Part shown: positions 45,636 to 53,911 of the stretch, one piece after another
Numbering within the stretch: position 1 is the first letter of the stretch
How the letters are laid out: the number at the start of each line of letters is the position of its first letter
Assembly: GCF_013141695.1 (NCBI RefSeq)
Contig: NZ_WHNY01000004.1
Coordinates: 248,001 to 312,000 of the forward strand
Reading direction: 5' to 3'
DNA: 64,000 nt
Origin: Paenibacillus plantarum
GTDB lineage: Bacteria > Bacillota > Bacilli > Paenibacillales > NBRC-103111
Made by a program: the position numbers and the translations under genes
The notes under the pieces: model-generated
What the model saw: only the letters and a program-made list of their open reading frames with translations
What the model was told of the DNA's origin: nothing
Databases searched by the model: none

Positions 45636-45743
45636 TTAATTTCGATCAAACCAGAGGATTGGAGTCCATGAATCAAGATTGCCTGCTACGCTCAAATAAG
45701 GGCGACCTTTAACGTTCCCGACAAGCAAAATTTCCCCAATCAT
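45636..45743 (-). CDS. Mini-protein (35 aa), unknown function
   Basis: An ATG at 45743 is preceded by GAAGGAGG, one of the strongest ribosome binding sites in this part of the window. It opens a 35-codon frame: MIGEILLVGNVKGRPYLSV, then AGNLDSWTPILWFDRN. The gene is the first of the operon and ends 39 bases before the 110-residue gene. It has no signal peptide or clear membrane helix and would be mostly beta strand. I do not know a family for it. Confidence 0.6.
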   Translation of the reverse strand: MIGEILLVGNVKGRPYLSVAGNLDSWTPILWFDRN

Positions 45744-45949
45744 TGCAATCCTCCTTCTCGAATATTATGATACTTGGCTCTTCTTAAGAGTAAAATATAC
45801 GGTCAGGCAAATCTACGAGATTCTATAAACTTTCTTATCTTCTGTTGTCCTTTTTGCGAGCAGATCGACCATTGTCTAAAAAAGATAGTCGCTTGAACGT
45901 TTGAAATCACCGGTATTGTCGAATTTTTTGACGTTGTGAACATAAGCAA
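45744..45949. other. Intergenic region upstream of the mini-protein operon
   Basis: No gene is seen on either strand. The region must carry the promoter of the minus-strand mini-protein operon; several A/T-rich -10-like boxes exist but none has a convincing -35 partner. With the terminator and the weak remnant that follow, this makes a 397-base gap without an established gene. Confidence 0.5.
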
Positions 45950-45995
45950 CGTAAAAACAAATAACCCGATAGCTCAGAAGCGCCTATCGGGCTGA
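45950..45995 (-). terminator. Terminator after the nanA-like/yhcH-like operon
   Basis: CCCGATAG (45965-45972) pairs with CTATCGGG (45984-45991), and the A-rich left flank (AAAAACAAATAA) becomes a U-rich tail on the minus strand. Confidence 0.82.
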
Positions 45996-46016
45996 TCGTT
46001 GTCTATTTAAGTCTCA

Positions 46017-46139
46017 TCAAAAGCAAGATGGGTCACTTTTAGAAGGGGCGGCAGCATTCAAACTTTCATTACTATATGGTAATTCCAATTCTTGTAAATT
46101 CTTGCGTTGTTCACCGCCAAAGTATAGAATGTCGCCAGC
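46017..46139 (-). other. Possible coding remnant downstream of the YhcH gene
   Basis: After the YhcH stop, another minus-strand frame reads FKAGDILYFGGEQRKNLQEL followed by ELPYSNESLNAAAPSKSD and a stop at 46017. The amino-acid pattern looks protein-like, but there is no start codon or ribosome binding site of its own. It may be the tail of a lost gene or simply an open frame. Confidence 0.3.
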
Positions 46140-46140
46140 T

Positions 46141-46608
46141 TTAAAGCAAATCACGGTGAATCTTAACAACGAGCTTGACCAGATGCACGTTCCCTGCAGG
46201 ATGACAATTCGGGCGGTGAATTTCGCCCGGCCAATAGACGGTGAAATCGCCTGGTAGAAGCCGGATACGTCCTTCGTTCTCAACATGTTCGAACAGGATG
46301 TAGTCACTCTGCTCCAGTTTGTCTTCAACCGCTTGGTTCAGATCGGAGGTAGATGCGAAGCCTTGCCACTCTTCCCCTTCTAACACGAGATGGACGTCGG
46401 CATAACAAGCATGTGCCTCGGCAAGCTGTTCCTCAAACAGCTTTGTCATCGGTTTCTGCTTCATGACGTACATGTTCTTCCCTTCAAATTCAACCGTAGA
46501 ACGCATATCGGCCGTATTCAATTTCATGACGTATTCGAGTGCACGACATACGGCCTCACCGTATTGAAATTGGTGATCCTGCCTATGTCGGATCGTATCG
46601 ATAATCAT
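46141..46608 (-). CDS. YhcH/YjgK/YiaL family protein
   Basis: This 155-residue cupin-like protein matches the YhcH/YiaL (DUF386) family: YVMKQKPMTKLFEEQLAEAH, HACYADVHLVLEGEE, FTVYWPGEIHRP and a closing KLVVKIH. Members occur with sialic acid and other sugar catabolic genes and are proposed to handle anomers or act as sugar isomerase-like proteins; structures show a metal-binding cupin. AGGAGGAG lies just before the ATG and the gene begins 12 bases after the lyase gene, so the two form one operon. Confidence 0.88.
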   Translation of the reverse strand: MIIDTIRHRQDHQFQYGEAVCRALEYVMKLNTADMRSTVEFEGKNMYVMKQKPMTKLFEEQLAEAHACYADVHLVLEGEEWQGFASTSDLNQAVEDKLEQSDYILFEHVENEGRIRLLPGDFTVYWPGEIHRPNCHPAGNVHLVKLVVKIHRDLL

Positions 46609-46620
46609 CGCAGACTCCTC

Positions 46621-47583
46621 CTAATGTCCGATGCCCGTATTGCTTCGGTGACGACACAGCACGTTACTCTCAACGTAGAATACTCTGATTTGTTCACATT
46701 CTTTCACGGTAAACCGTTTAAGCGGCTGCCGGACGGCCCACGATGAGATAACTCCCTGCAAGTACAGCATATATTTCTCATAGGCGATGACATCGAATTG
46801 AATCATATGCGCGATCACCTCGTTGGCCTCAGATTGCATCGCCTGCAGCGTTGGCATATGAGGCCGCTCTTCTGCCGCTATCAGCTTATACATCTGTGCG
46901 AACAAGCCGGGCATCATGTTGAACGTGCTGCCAATGGCACCGTCCGCCCCTGCATAAGCGCCTCCCGAATAGATCTCGTCATGTCCATTGAAAATCAGGA
47001 ATTCACTGCCGCATCTTGCCCGAATCTGCTGCATCTCAAACAAATTCAGCGACGTGAATTTCACTCCGATGCATTGCGGATTACGGCTCATCTGCTCGTA
47101 GAAGTCCATGGACAAGCTGACCCCTGTCGCTCCGGGAAAATGGTAGACGATCATCGGCAGCGGGACCGCAGCCATAATGGCCTCGTAATGCTCTCGGATT
47201 TCTTTCATCGTCACCTTGTAGTAGAACGGAACGACAGCCGATACTGCGTCGACACCTTGCTCTTCCGCGTGCTTGGCAAGTCTGATTGATTCCAGCGTAC
47301 TGATGCAGCCGACGTGCGCAATAATCGTTACCCGTCCCGCCGCTGTTCGGACCACCGTCTCCAACACTTGTTCCCGCTCATCGCTTGTCAGTATGAATCC
47401 TTCACCCGTGCTTCCCCCCACATAAAACCCATGGATGCCCTGACCAATTTGATGCTCCACTAAATTTGCCAAAGATTCGAAATCAATAGCGCCATCCTCA
47501 TGCATCGGTGTCAGCAGCGCCGTAAAAATACCGCGAAACGCAGATCGTTTTTCATTGTTTGTAGTTTCATTGTTAGTGTTCAT
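46621..47583 (-). CDS. nanA: N-acetylneuraminate lyase / dihydrodipicolinate synthase family aldolase
   Basis: A 320-residue class I aldolase. GFYVGGSTGEGFIL is the carboxylate-binding GSTGE motif typical of sialic acid lyases, Y147 in IVYHFPGATG is the catalytic tyrosine and K175 in GVKFTS the Schiff-base lysine. The NanA branch is favoured because of GxxVGGSTGEGF and the neighbouring yhcH-type gene, but other keto-acid sugars cannot be excluded; nanE and nanK are not in the window. GGGAGG lies 10 bases before the ATG. The operon is divergent from an AraC/cupin regulator gene. Confidence 0.85.
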   Translation of the reverse strand: MNTNNETTNNEKRSAFRGIFTALLTPMHEDGAIDFESLANLVEHQIGQGIHGFYVGGSTGEGFILTSDEREQVLETVVRTAAGRVTIIAHVGCISTLESIRLAKHAEEQGVDAVSAVVPFYYKVTMKEIREHYEAIMAAVPLPMIVYHFPGATGVSLSMDFYEQMSRNPQCIGVKFTSLNLFEMQQIRARCGSEFLIFNGHDEIYSGGAYAGADGAIGSTFNMMPGLFAQMYKLIAAEERPHMPTLQAMQSEANEVIAHMIQFDVIAYEKYMLYLQGVISSWAVRQPLKRFTVKECEQIRVFYVESNVLCRHRSNTGIGH

Positions 47584-47689
47584 ACTCTTATTTCCTCCCT
47601 TGCGTCATAGCGCTTGTTGTGAATCGTGATGATTGTATTGTAGCGCCAGGCACGGTGATGCGTTTCTCATTTTTTTATTAAAGCTCTCA

Positions 47690-47718
47690 TTTATTTATGA
47701 AACCGACTCAATTATAAT
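47690..47718 (+). promoter_or_regulatory. Possible promoter of the AraC/cupin regulator gene
   Basis: A perfect TATAAT (47713-47718) lies 13 bases before the ribosome binding site of the regulator gene. The matching -35 position (47690-47695, TTTATT) is poor, as expected if an activator helps. The same divergent region must contain the nanA-like promoter on the other strand. Confidence 0.4.
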
Positions 47719-47749
47719 GAAGCTAGAACGGAAGGGAGGCAAAGATGCC

Positions 47750-48616
47750 ATGTACCCGCAGTACTTGTTCGAATACCCAAATGTCGAAACAGACTTTCCT
47801 TTTTACATGAAAAAAAAGAAGTACACCTCGGTCCCGTCACATCGCCATGACTTTATTGAATTATCATTCGTGCTTGAAGGGACGGGCAAGGAACGCATCA
47901 ACGGTACCGAGCATAACTTGCAGCCCGGCACAGTCGTTCTTCTGCTGCCTTACCAGATTCACGAATATGATGCCACCCCAGGCGAGACGCTGCAGATGTA
48001 TATTTGTAATTTCGATATGAAGCTGCTTACTGCGGGCCCGGAATCGGCCTGGGGCGTGTACGAGCTTCTAATTGGCAGCGACAATCCCAGATCAACGCAT
48101 ATCCGATTGGAGGGCCACGATTTAGAGGAAGGGCTGCTGCTATGGGAACGGTTGTACCGGGAATACGAATCGTCGAAAGCCTGGAAGCCGATCATGCTGC
48201 GAGCGTTGCTTCTCGAAGCATTGGCACTGTTCGTTCGGGGCAGCGACAAGCCAGACGGAAAGCGGATTGAAAGGCAACACCAAAAAAATTCCAAGAGCAT
48301 CTGGCCTATTGTCCAGTACGTTTACAACCATTATCTTGAGCCGTTATCGCTGACATCATTGTCCGAGCAGTTTCATATACATCCGACACAACTCAGCACA
48401 CAGTTCGGAAGTGAATTCGGCATCCATTTCATCGATTTCCTTCATGAGCTTCGGATCAGACACGCTTGCAGCCTGCTCATTTCCTCAGATTTGCCGATCT
48501 CGCAGATCGCCTACGAATCCGGCTTCTCTTCCTATCCCACGTTCTCCCGCTCCTTTCATCGGACAAAGGGCATGTCGCCGCGCGATTACCGGGAGCAGCA
48601 ATGGCGAGAGCGCTAA
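47750..48616 (+). CDS. AraC-family regulator with cupin sensor domain
   Basis: A 288-residue one-component regulator. The N-terminal cupin (SVPSHRHDFIELSFVLEGTG ... LLPYQIHEYD) should bind the sugar effector; the C-terminal AraC/XylS domain contains PLSLTSLSEQFHIHPTQLST and FSRSFHRTKGMSPRDYRE. I chose ATG at 47750 because GAAGGGAGG (47731-47739) lies 10 bases upstream; 39 earlier codons of open frame have no support. It is divergent from the nanA-like/yhcH-like operon and most likely controls it. Confidence 0.92.
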   Translation: MYPQYLFEYPNVETDFPFYMKKKKYTSVPSHRHDFIELSFVLEGTGKERINGTEHNLQPGTVVLLLPYQIHEYDATPGETLQMYICNFDMKLLTAGPESAWGVYELLIGSDNPRSTHIRLEGHDLEEGLLLWERLYREYESSKAWKPIMLRALLLEALALFVRGSDKPDGKRIERQHQKNSKSIWPIVQYVYNHYLEPLSLTSLSEQFHIHPTQLSTQFGSEFGIHFIDFLHELRIRHACSLLISSDLPISQIAYESGFSSYPTFSRSFHRTKGMSPRDYREQQWRER

Positions 48617-48689
48617 ATCTCTGTTCCCCTCCGAAACATATTAAATCCCTCCATTCCATTTGAAAATAAAGATTGGACCGCCATATATA

Positions 48690-48730
48690 AGGAAAGCCCC
48701 GGTCAGAATTATCTTCCTAACCGGGGCAAA
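48690..48730 (-). terminator. Terminator of locus D
   Basis: GCCCCGGT (48696-48703) pairs with ACCGGGGC (48720-48727). On the minus strand it is followed by TTTCCTTAT. It closes the message of the 1692-residue hydrolase. Confidence 0.82.
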
Positions 48731-48733
48731 CCA

Positions 48734-51700
48734 TCATTCTAGCGTGTGGGCAAGTTCAATCAAGATGTCTGCCAACCCGTTCGGAATGCGTTTTCCTTTT
48801 TGCGCTGATATCTCGTTCACATAAGCGCCATACTGCGAATGTTCCAGCTTTTTGACAAGCGAGTTAATCACTCCGTTCGATCCAGCACCGGTTACGAATC
48901 GCTGTGTTAATGTCATTAAGCTGTCCCTTGTCACTTGAATTGTGTAGCTTGATGTTTCGATTGAAGTGTTGCCTGCTGCATCCTCAGCAGTTGCCGATAC
49001 CTGATGTGTGCCCAACCCCAGCACATAGGCAGGACTATCAACCAGCAGCCCGTTACAATTACTGTAAACAATGCCCGAAACGCTATCCGTGGCCGAACAT
49101 GTTATCTTTACATTCTGTTCGACAGTAAACGTGCCAACGCCGGAAATCTGCACGACCGGGGAAGTCTGGTCAATTTTAAATGTAACCGACTTAGCTTGCT
49201 CCACATTACCTACAGCATCGGTTGAGCGGTATAACAACGTATGTGCTCCATCTTCAACAAACCTAAGTTCCTGCGTGAAGGGTTGCCATGTGGCACCGCC
49301 ATTCAAACTATACACGGACTCTGTCACGCTGGACCGATCATCCGTGGCACTCAGGTTAACTTTGGCATCAGATACATACCAGTCGTTATGCTTCGTTCCG
49401 GCAACCGCAGCAACCGTACTCGGCGGTGTATCATCTGAAACGATCCACTGCATGGAACGAAACTTATTGGATAATTTGCCGTCGCCGATCCCGCCTCCCC
49501 ACTCGATCCAACCTTTCCTGCCGTTACCATCATTGTCATTAACCAATAAAGAGAAGCTGATGACTCCGTTCCTTTCCGCTTTGATCGGCGTTAATTCCGA
49601 CCAAGGAAGCGCCAACTCGTAAATCGTTTCGTGCTGATTTTCATCTCTCGTCACGACAAGATCGCCATTTGTCACTAACCCTTTACTTACTCCCGGAGGT
49701 GTAATCCAGCGATAAATTTGCGGACCGTTTGGTGTTTGGGAAATCCCATATTCATACCAACTGAGACTCTCTCCCGGGAGTCCGTTCGAAATTGCGAATT
49801 GAAAGCTGTCATTTTTATAAATGTCCGCTCCAGCAAAGGGTGCAGTCATGGTGTTATCTTTGACTCTGGCTGTGATATACAGACGATTCGAATCAAAGTT
49901 AAGCCAAAATTTCCCACTTAAATCATTTGCGCCTTGATAACCCGTCATCTTGACCGTACCCTTGGACAGGTCGATTGTGGAAGCAGCGGCTGCCGTTTCT
50001 GGATCGAGTCCTCCGCCAACGTTTACTGTCCCTTGCATAATGGGGTTGAATTCAGCCGTTCCTTCATAAGTGAACGGATCGAATTCATCAAAGTAAACCG
50101 TGACTTTAAGCGCATTGGTTACCCCTAGACCGTAACCGATAAGCGAAATATCAAATACATCTGCGGAACTGGACTGAACCACAGCATGTATTTCCTTCGT
50201 TCCCGATTGCGTACCGAACTTCCATTCGACTTTTGTAACTTGCAATCCTTTGGTGGCAGAAAGATTGTTGATCTGAATTTGAAGCGTTTTGGTCATCGTA
50301 TCTACGTCGGCAAAAATGGGACGAACCTTGACTTCATAAGACTGGAGAGCTGTAACCGCACTCCTTATCATGCCGATCTTGTCATTCCCTTTCATCAAGT
50401 AACCCTTAACCAAGCGGACTCCGGGTTCATTCAGATTCGAGACGGTCAGCATTTGGGTAACCTTATGCCCACCCTCGGCAAATACCGGATATGACTCGCC
50501 TTCAACCTTCAAGTTAAATGAGTATGGTGCAAATGTTGTATTATCGGTTTCCAATGTCAGCTTGATCGGATCACCGACCCGAGCGGGATCTCCATGCAGG
50601 GAGAAGGTGGAATCCTTTTCGACTCCGGAAATATGCCCTTTTATAAAAAACGGCTCATCGTTTAATGTCACATACACATTCCCATTATAGGGGACGTAGG
50701 TTTCTGTATTTCCCATGACATCCGTGATTTGGATCGAATTGGTGGTATGAATAACAGCCGGGACCGACGAGCCTACTGCCCACAAAGCTCTTATTTGTTC
50801 ACCGTCCTTTTCAAAAACATAACTTCGGATGTCAGCATCCATCGAATCCTCACTTACGAACTGTGCGCCGCCAAGTGCTCTTGACATCGTCGCATAAGCC
50901 GCGTAGGCAGGCTTAGGCGTGTAAGCGCCAAGTTTATCATTCGGATTACGGATGATGCCGAAATTATCTTCGTTATAATTGAGCTGAACACCATCGTTCA
51001 TAAAATCGTACCACATGATTTTATCAATACCGTTCGCGATTGAAACGACGTAACCACGAATCAGGTAGTCCGCCTGCTTCTGTTCATCCACTCCGCGACT
51101 GTCCAGTTGCGTCGGCCAGCCTGTCTCGGAGATCCAGATCGGTTTCAACTGTCCATTATTGTAGGTCCGAATCAAGTCCTGTAAGCCTTTAATTTGACTT
51201 TCCAACCGCTCCGGCTCACCGGGATATACATAAGGATGAACGGAAATCACATCCAAATATTGCATGCCCCCAAGCTGGAATACTTTTTCCATCCAATTCA
51301 AGTCGATAGCCATGACCATACCCACAACAGGCATGTCAGGATGCGCAGACTTGACTGTTTCATATGTTTTTTTCAGCAATGGAAAATAGTTTTCTGGTTT
51401 GGAATCTGCCGGACCGTTTCCTCTGTCCCCGAAGCTTCCGTTGAATTCGTTGAAAACCTCGACGGCATCAAGCTGGCCATCGTAACGATCCACATATGCT
51501 TTCACATAATTGGCGAATCCTTCACGGCCCTCATCGGTATAGGGGGTGCTATTGTTATCGTAAAACGGGTTGTTGAATCCGGAAACAAACGTGAAATCAA
51601 AATGATCATCATTCAACTTCGCCATGTAATCATCAGGAGAAGGAGAAAAGGTGTATGAACTCTTTTGCTTTTCAATACTGTTCCATTCTCTGCCGTCCCG

Positions 51701-53812
51701 AACCATATCGATTCCGGCATATTTCATCATTTTTATCATATTAGCCGCATCTGCCGGCGGGATACGGTGCAGATGAGTAGCCATCCCGAACGGAGAATTC
51801 TCATGACCCGATTGATCTAAGGGAGAAAGCACGGCAAACGGAGTTTTGATGGAAATGGGATCACTGATATTCGATTGGACCTTAATTTGTAAAGTGAAAT
51901 AACCGAACGTTGTAAAAGGAACGGTCAAAATGGCCTCACCCTGTACAACCGGACTGATCCCATCGGAAACCGCAGCTCCTTGATAATCATAGACTGCCCA
52001 GGATACGTTGGGTCTTGTGGTTATTACCTTAAACTGAATAGCTTCGTTATTAATAAACACATTGCCCGGACGAAGCTGTACCAGACTTGTGGATGGCAAC
52101 ATCGTTGTAATAAAGGGCCCATCCGTGCTCCATTGATTCAAGCCGTTCACAGCCTCAACCTTAAACGTGTACTTTTGATCGATTTGCAGACCCGTAACCG
52201 TATAAGAGCTTACAGTACCGGCAACCGTCCCCAGGATGATTCCGTTTTGATAGATTTTATAACCAGTTACGCCAACAGGGTCCGCCGCAGTCGACCAGTT
52301 TAATTGCAAGCCCGTTTCATTTGAATTCGCAACGGTGAGGCTCCCCCCCGACGACCAATTGGGAGCGCTTGCATTTATTCGATCTGTTGAAAGTTCCAGA
52401 TAAGGCCGATTCACCGTGTTTTCCATGCTGTTAATTTGCACAGCATGACCTTGCGCAGCTTGCTCCAAGAATGCGAAACTGACTGTCTGATCCAACGCCT
52501 TTTGCCTTTTCACAAAAGCAGTCACATCGACTTCATACCAGCCCGCTGTTTTGCCTACATCGATATTGGCGATGTAAGTATCGATAGCTGGCTTCGTATT
52601 CCAAGTTACCGTGTTTGCTTTCCATGAATCGTCCTCCATACCAAAAACTTGGACACCAATTGTCGAATTCTCAGTATCAATGGCATAGATCTTTAATTTG
52701 GCCGACCCGATCTCGCTGGCAAAATAATTCAAATCATATTTCATATACGTTTGCCGGTTCAAGTTGGCATCTGCAGCAAAATTCTTCACGCCCAGCAACG
52801 CAGAAGTTCCATAGTTATCATTCGCGTTCCCTCCGCCCCGGACATAGGTGTCCTCGAGTGGCAGCAGAACCGTCTGTTTAGGATTGGGCAACGTTACAGT
52901 CACATAGGGCCCGTCGTTACTCCATTGATTCAGGGCATTACCGGCTTCTACCTTGAACGTAACCTTTTGTCCGACCTGCAATCCTGTCACTGTATACGAG
53001 GTTACCGATCCGCCAACCGTTCCGATGACATTTCCGTTTTGATAAATGGTATAACTGGCAACGCCTGCCGGGTTTGCAGCCGCCGACCAGTTCAATTGCA
53101 AGCCTGTTGCGCTTACATTAGAAATGTTGACGGATCCCCCAGACAGCCAATTGGGAGCGCTTGCATTTACTCGATCAGCGGAAATCTCCAAATACGGACG
53201 GTTCTCCGTATTCTCCACGCTGTTGATGTTCACAGCGTGACCTTTTGCCGCTTGCTCCAAAAACGCGAAACTTACCGTTTGATCTAATTCCTTTTGCTTT
53301 TTCACAAATGCCGTCACATCGATTTCATACCAGCTCGCTATTTTGCCAACATTGATATTGGTTATATAATGTTCGGGAATTGGCTTGGTATTCCAAGTTA
53401 CCGTGTTTCCTTTCCATGCGTCGTCTTCCATGCCAAACAATTGAACGCCGATCGTTGAATTCTCCGTGTCAATGGCATATATCTTTAACTTGGCCGATCC
53501 GATCTCACCTGCAAAAGAGCTTAAATCATATTTCATGAAAGCTTGTCGGTTAATATTGATATCTGCATCAAAACTCTTTACACTTAGTGTTGTAGAGGAT
53601 CCAAAGTTCGCATTCGCATTCCCTCCATTTCTGACATAGGTGTCTTCGATCGGATATACTTGTGAGATAACCGGATTAGATACCGCAGCTAAAGCAGACA
53701 TTTTATCTTTTGCATAGGGAACAATCGGAGCAACAAAACCTTGGAGCAAAGCAGCTGTCATTGAAAAGGCTAAAACCATACTCGTTATTTTCAATTGCAT
53801 CTTTTTTATCAT
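48734..53812 (-). CDS. Giant secreted clan GH-A hydrolase with duplicated binding modules, CBM9 and FIMAH
   Basis: A 1692-residue secreted enzyme. In order: signal peptide (about 1-43); two DNRLRE/CBM96-like modules each followed by FN3 (about 50-310 and 317-575); a beta linker module; a TIM-barrel catalytic domain (about 670-1000) with acid/base E789 in VFNEFNG and nucleophile E896 in WISETGW, a clan GH-A pattern; beta modules; a CBM9-like module (about 1250-1430, FWLNFDSNRLYITARVKDN); an Ig/OmpL47-like module (YSLNGGATWQPF); and a C-terminal FIMAH-type helical domain (about 1630-1692). GAGGTGAG precedes the ATG by 3 bases. It should depolymerise the locus D glycan outside the cell; FIMAH may anchor or pair it with other surface enzymes. 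Confidence 0.85.
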   Translation of the reverse strand: MIKKMQLKITSMVLAFSMTAALLQGFVAPIVPYAKDKMSALAAVSNPVISQVYPIEDTYVRNGGNANANFGSSTTLSVKSFDADININRQAFMKYDLSSFAGEIGSAKLKIYAIDTENSTIGVQLFGMEDDAWKGNTVTWNTKPIPEHYITNINVGKIASWYEIDVTAFVKKQKELDQTVSFAFLEQAAKGHAVNINSVENTENRPYLEISADRVNASAPNWLSGGSVNISNVSATGLQLNWSAAANPAGVASYTIYQNGNVIGTVGGSVTSYTVTGLQVGQKVTFKVEAGNALNQWSNDGPYVTVTLPNPKQTVLLPLEDTYVRGGGNANDNYGTSALLGVKNFAADANLNRQTYMKYDLNYFASEIGSAKLKIYAIDTENSTIGVQVFGMEDDSWKANTVTWNTKPAIDTYIANIDVGKTAGWYEVDVTAFVKRQKALDQTVSFAFLEQAAQGHAVQINSMENTVNRPYLELSTDRINASAPNWSSGGSLTVANSNETGLQLNWSTAADPVGVTGYKIYQNGIILGTVAGTVSSYTVTGLQIDQKYTFKVEAVNGLNQWSTDGPFITTMLPSTSLVQLRPGNVFINNEAIQFKVITTRPNVSWAVYDYQGAAVSDGISPVVQGEAILTVPFTTFGYFTLQIKVQSNISDPISIKTPFAVLSPLDQSGHENSPFGMATHLHRIPPADAANMIKMMKYAGIDMVRDGREWNSIEKQKSSYTFSPSPDDYMAKLNDDHFDFTFVSGFNNPFYDNNSTPYTDEGREGFANYVKAYVDRYDGQLDAVEVFNEFNGSFGDRGNGPADSKPENYFPLLKKTYETVKSAHPDMPVVGMVMAIDLNWMEKVFQLGGMQYLDVISVHPYVYPGEPERLESQIKGLQDLIRTYNNGQLKPIWISETGWPTQLDSRGVDEQKQADYLIRGYVVSIANGIDKIMWYDFMNDGVQLNYNEDNFGIIRNPNDKLGAYTPKPAYAAYATMSRALGGAQFVSEDSMDADIRSYVFEKDGEQIRALWAVGSSVPAVIHTTNSIQITDVMGNTETYVPYNGNVYVTLNDEPFFIKGHISGVEKDSTFSLHGDPARVGDPIKLTLETDNTTFAPYSFNLKVEGESYPVFAEGGHKVTQMLTVSNLNEPGVRLVKGYLMKGNDKIGMIRSAVTALQSYEVKVRPIFADVDTMTKTLQIQINNLSATKGLQVTKVEWKFGTQSGTKEIHAVVQSSSADVFDISLIGYGLGVTNALKVTVYFDEFDPFTYEGTAEFNPIMQGTVNVGGGLDPETAAAASTIDLSKGTVKMTGYQGANDLSGKFWLNFDSNRLYITARVKDNTMTAPFAGADIYKNDSFQFAISNGLPGESLSWYEYGISQTPNGPQIYRWITPPGVSKGLVTNGDLVVTRDENQHETIYELALPWSELTPIKAERNGVISFSLLVNDNDGNGRKGWIEWGGGIGDGKLSNKFRSMQWIVSDDTPPSTVAAVAGTKHNDWYVSDAKVNLSATDDRSSVTESVYSLNGGATWQPFTQELRFVEDGAHTLLYRSTDAVGNVEQAKSVTFKIDQTSPVVQISGVGTFTVEQNVKITCSATDSVSGIVYSNCNGLLVDSPAYVLGLGTHQVSATAEDAAGNTSIETSSYTIQVTRDSLMTLTQRFVTGAGSNGVINSLVKKLEHSQYGAYVNEISAQKGKRIPNGLADILIELAHTLE
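52088..52864 (-). repeat. Second copy of internal duplication (CBM96-FN3 unit)
   Basis: Residues of about 317-575 repeat residues 52-310 at an offset of 264-265 residues, with shared stretches such as IGSAKLKIYAIDTENSTIGV and NTVTWNTKP, and parallel ends (QWSNDGP and QWSTDGP). High local identity at the protein level and similar DNA point to a fairly recent tandem duplication. Confidence 0.85.
52883..53659 (-). repeat. First copy of internal duplication (CBM96-FN3 unit)
   Basis: This is the N-terminal copy of the unit repeated at 52088-52864 (for example DTYVRNGGNAN here and DTYVRGGGNAN there). The boundaries are approximate because they were set from the translated repeat. Confidence 0.85.
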
Positions 53813-53845
53813 TTACTCACCTCATATCGTTATTTTAAAATAGTT

Positions 53846-53859
53846 GCCAAGCGCTTTCC
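53846..53859. promoter_or_regulatory. Weak CcpA (cre)-like site
   Basis: GCCAAGCGCTTTCC has the AAGCGCTT core common in cre sites but misses three flanking consensus bases. It lies between the locus D binding-protein and hydrolase genes. Confidence 0.25.
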
Positions 53860-53911
53860 CCGGACATGATGGACATCCGGAAAAAGTACTTGCCAATTTC
53901 GGTACAGATTG

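Noticed and set aside
46141..46328. Upstream part of the frame that ends at 46017
   Set aside because: This part overlaps the YhcH gene in another frame; YhcH has its ribosome binding site and family motifs, so only the tail outside it was considered as a possible remnant.
53862..53890. Imperfect hairpin (CCGGA ... TCCGG) after the locus D binding-protein gene
   Set aside because: The stem is short and interrupted and no T run follows on the minus strand, so I do not call it a terminator.
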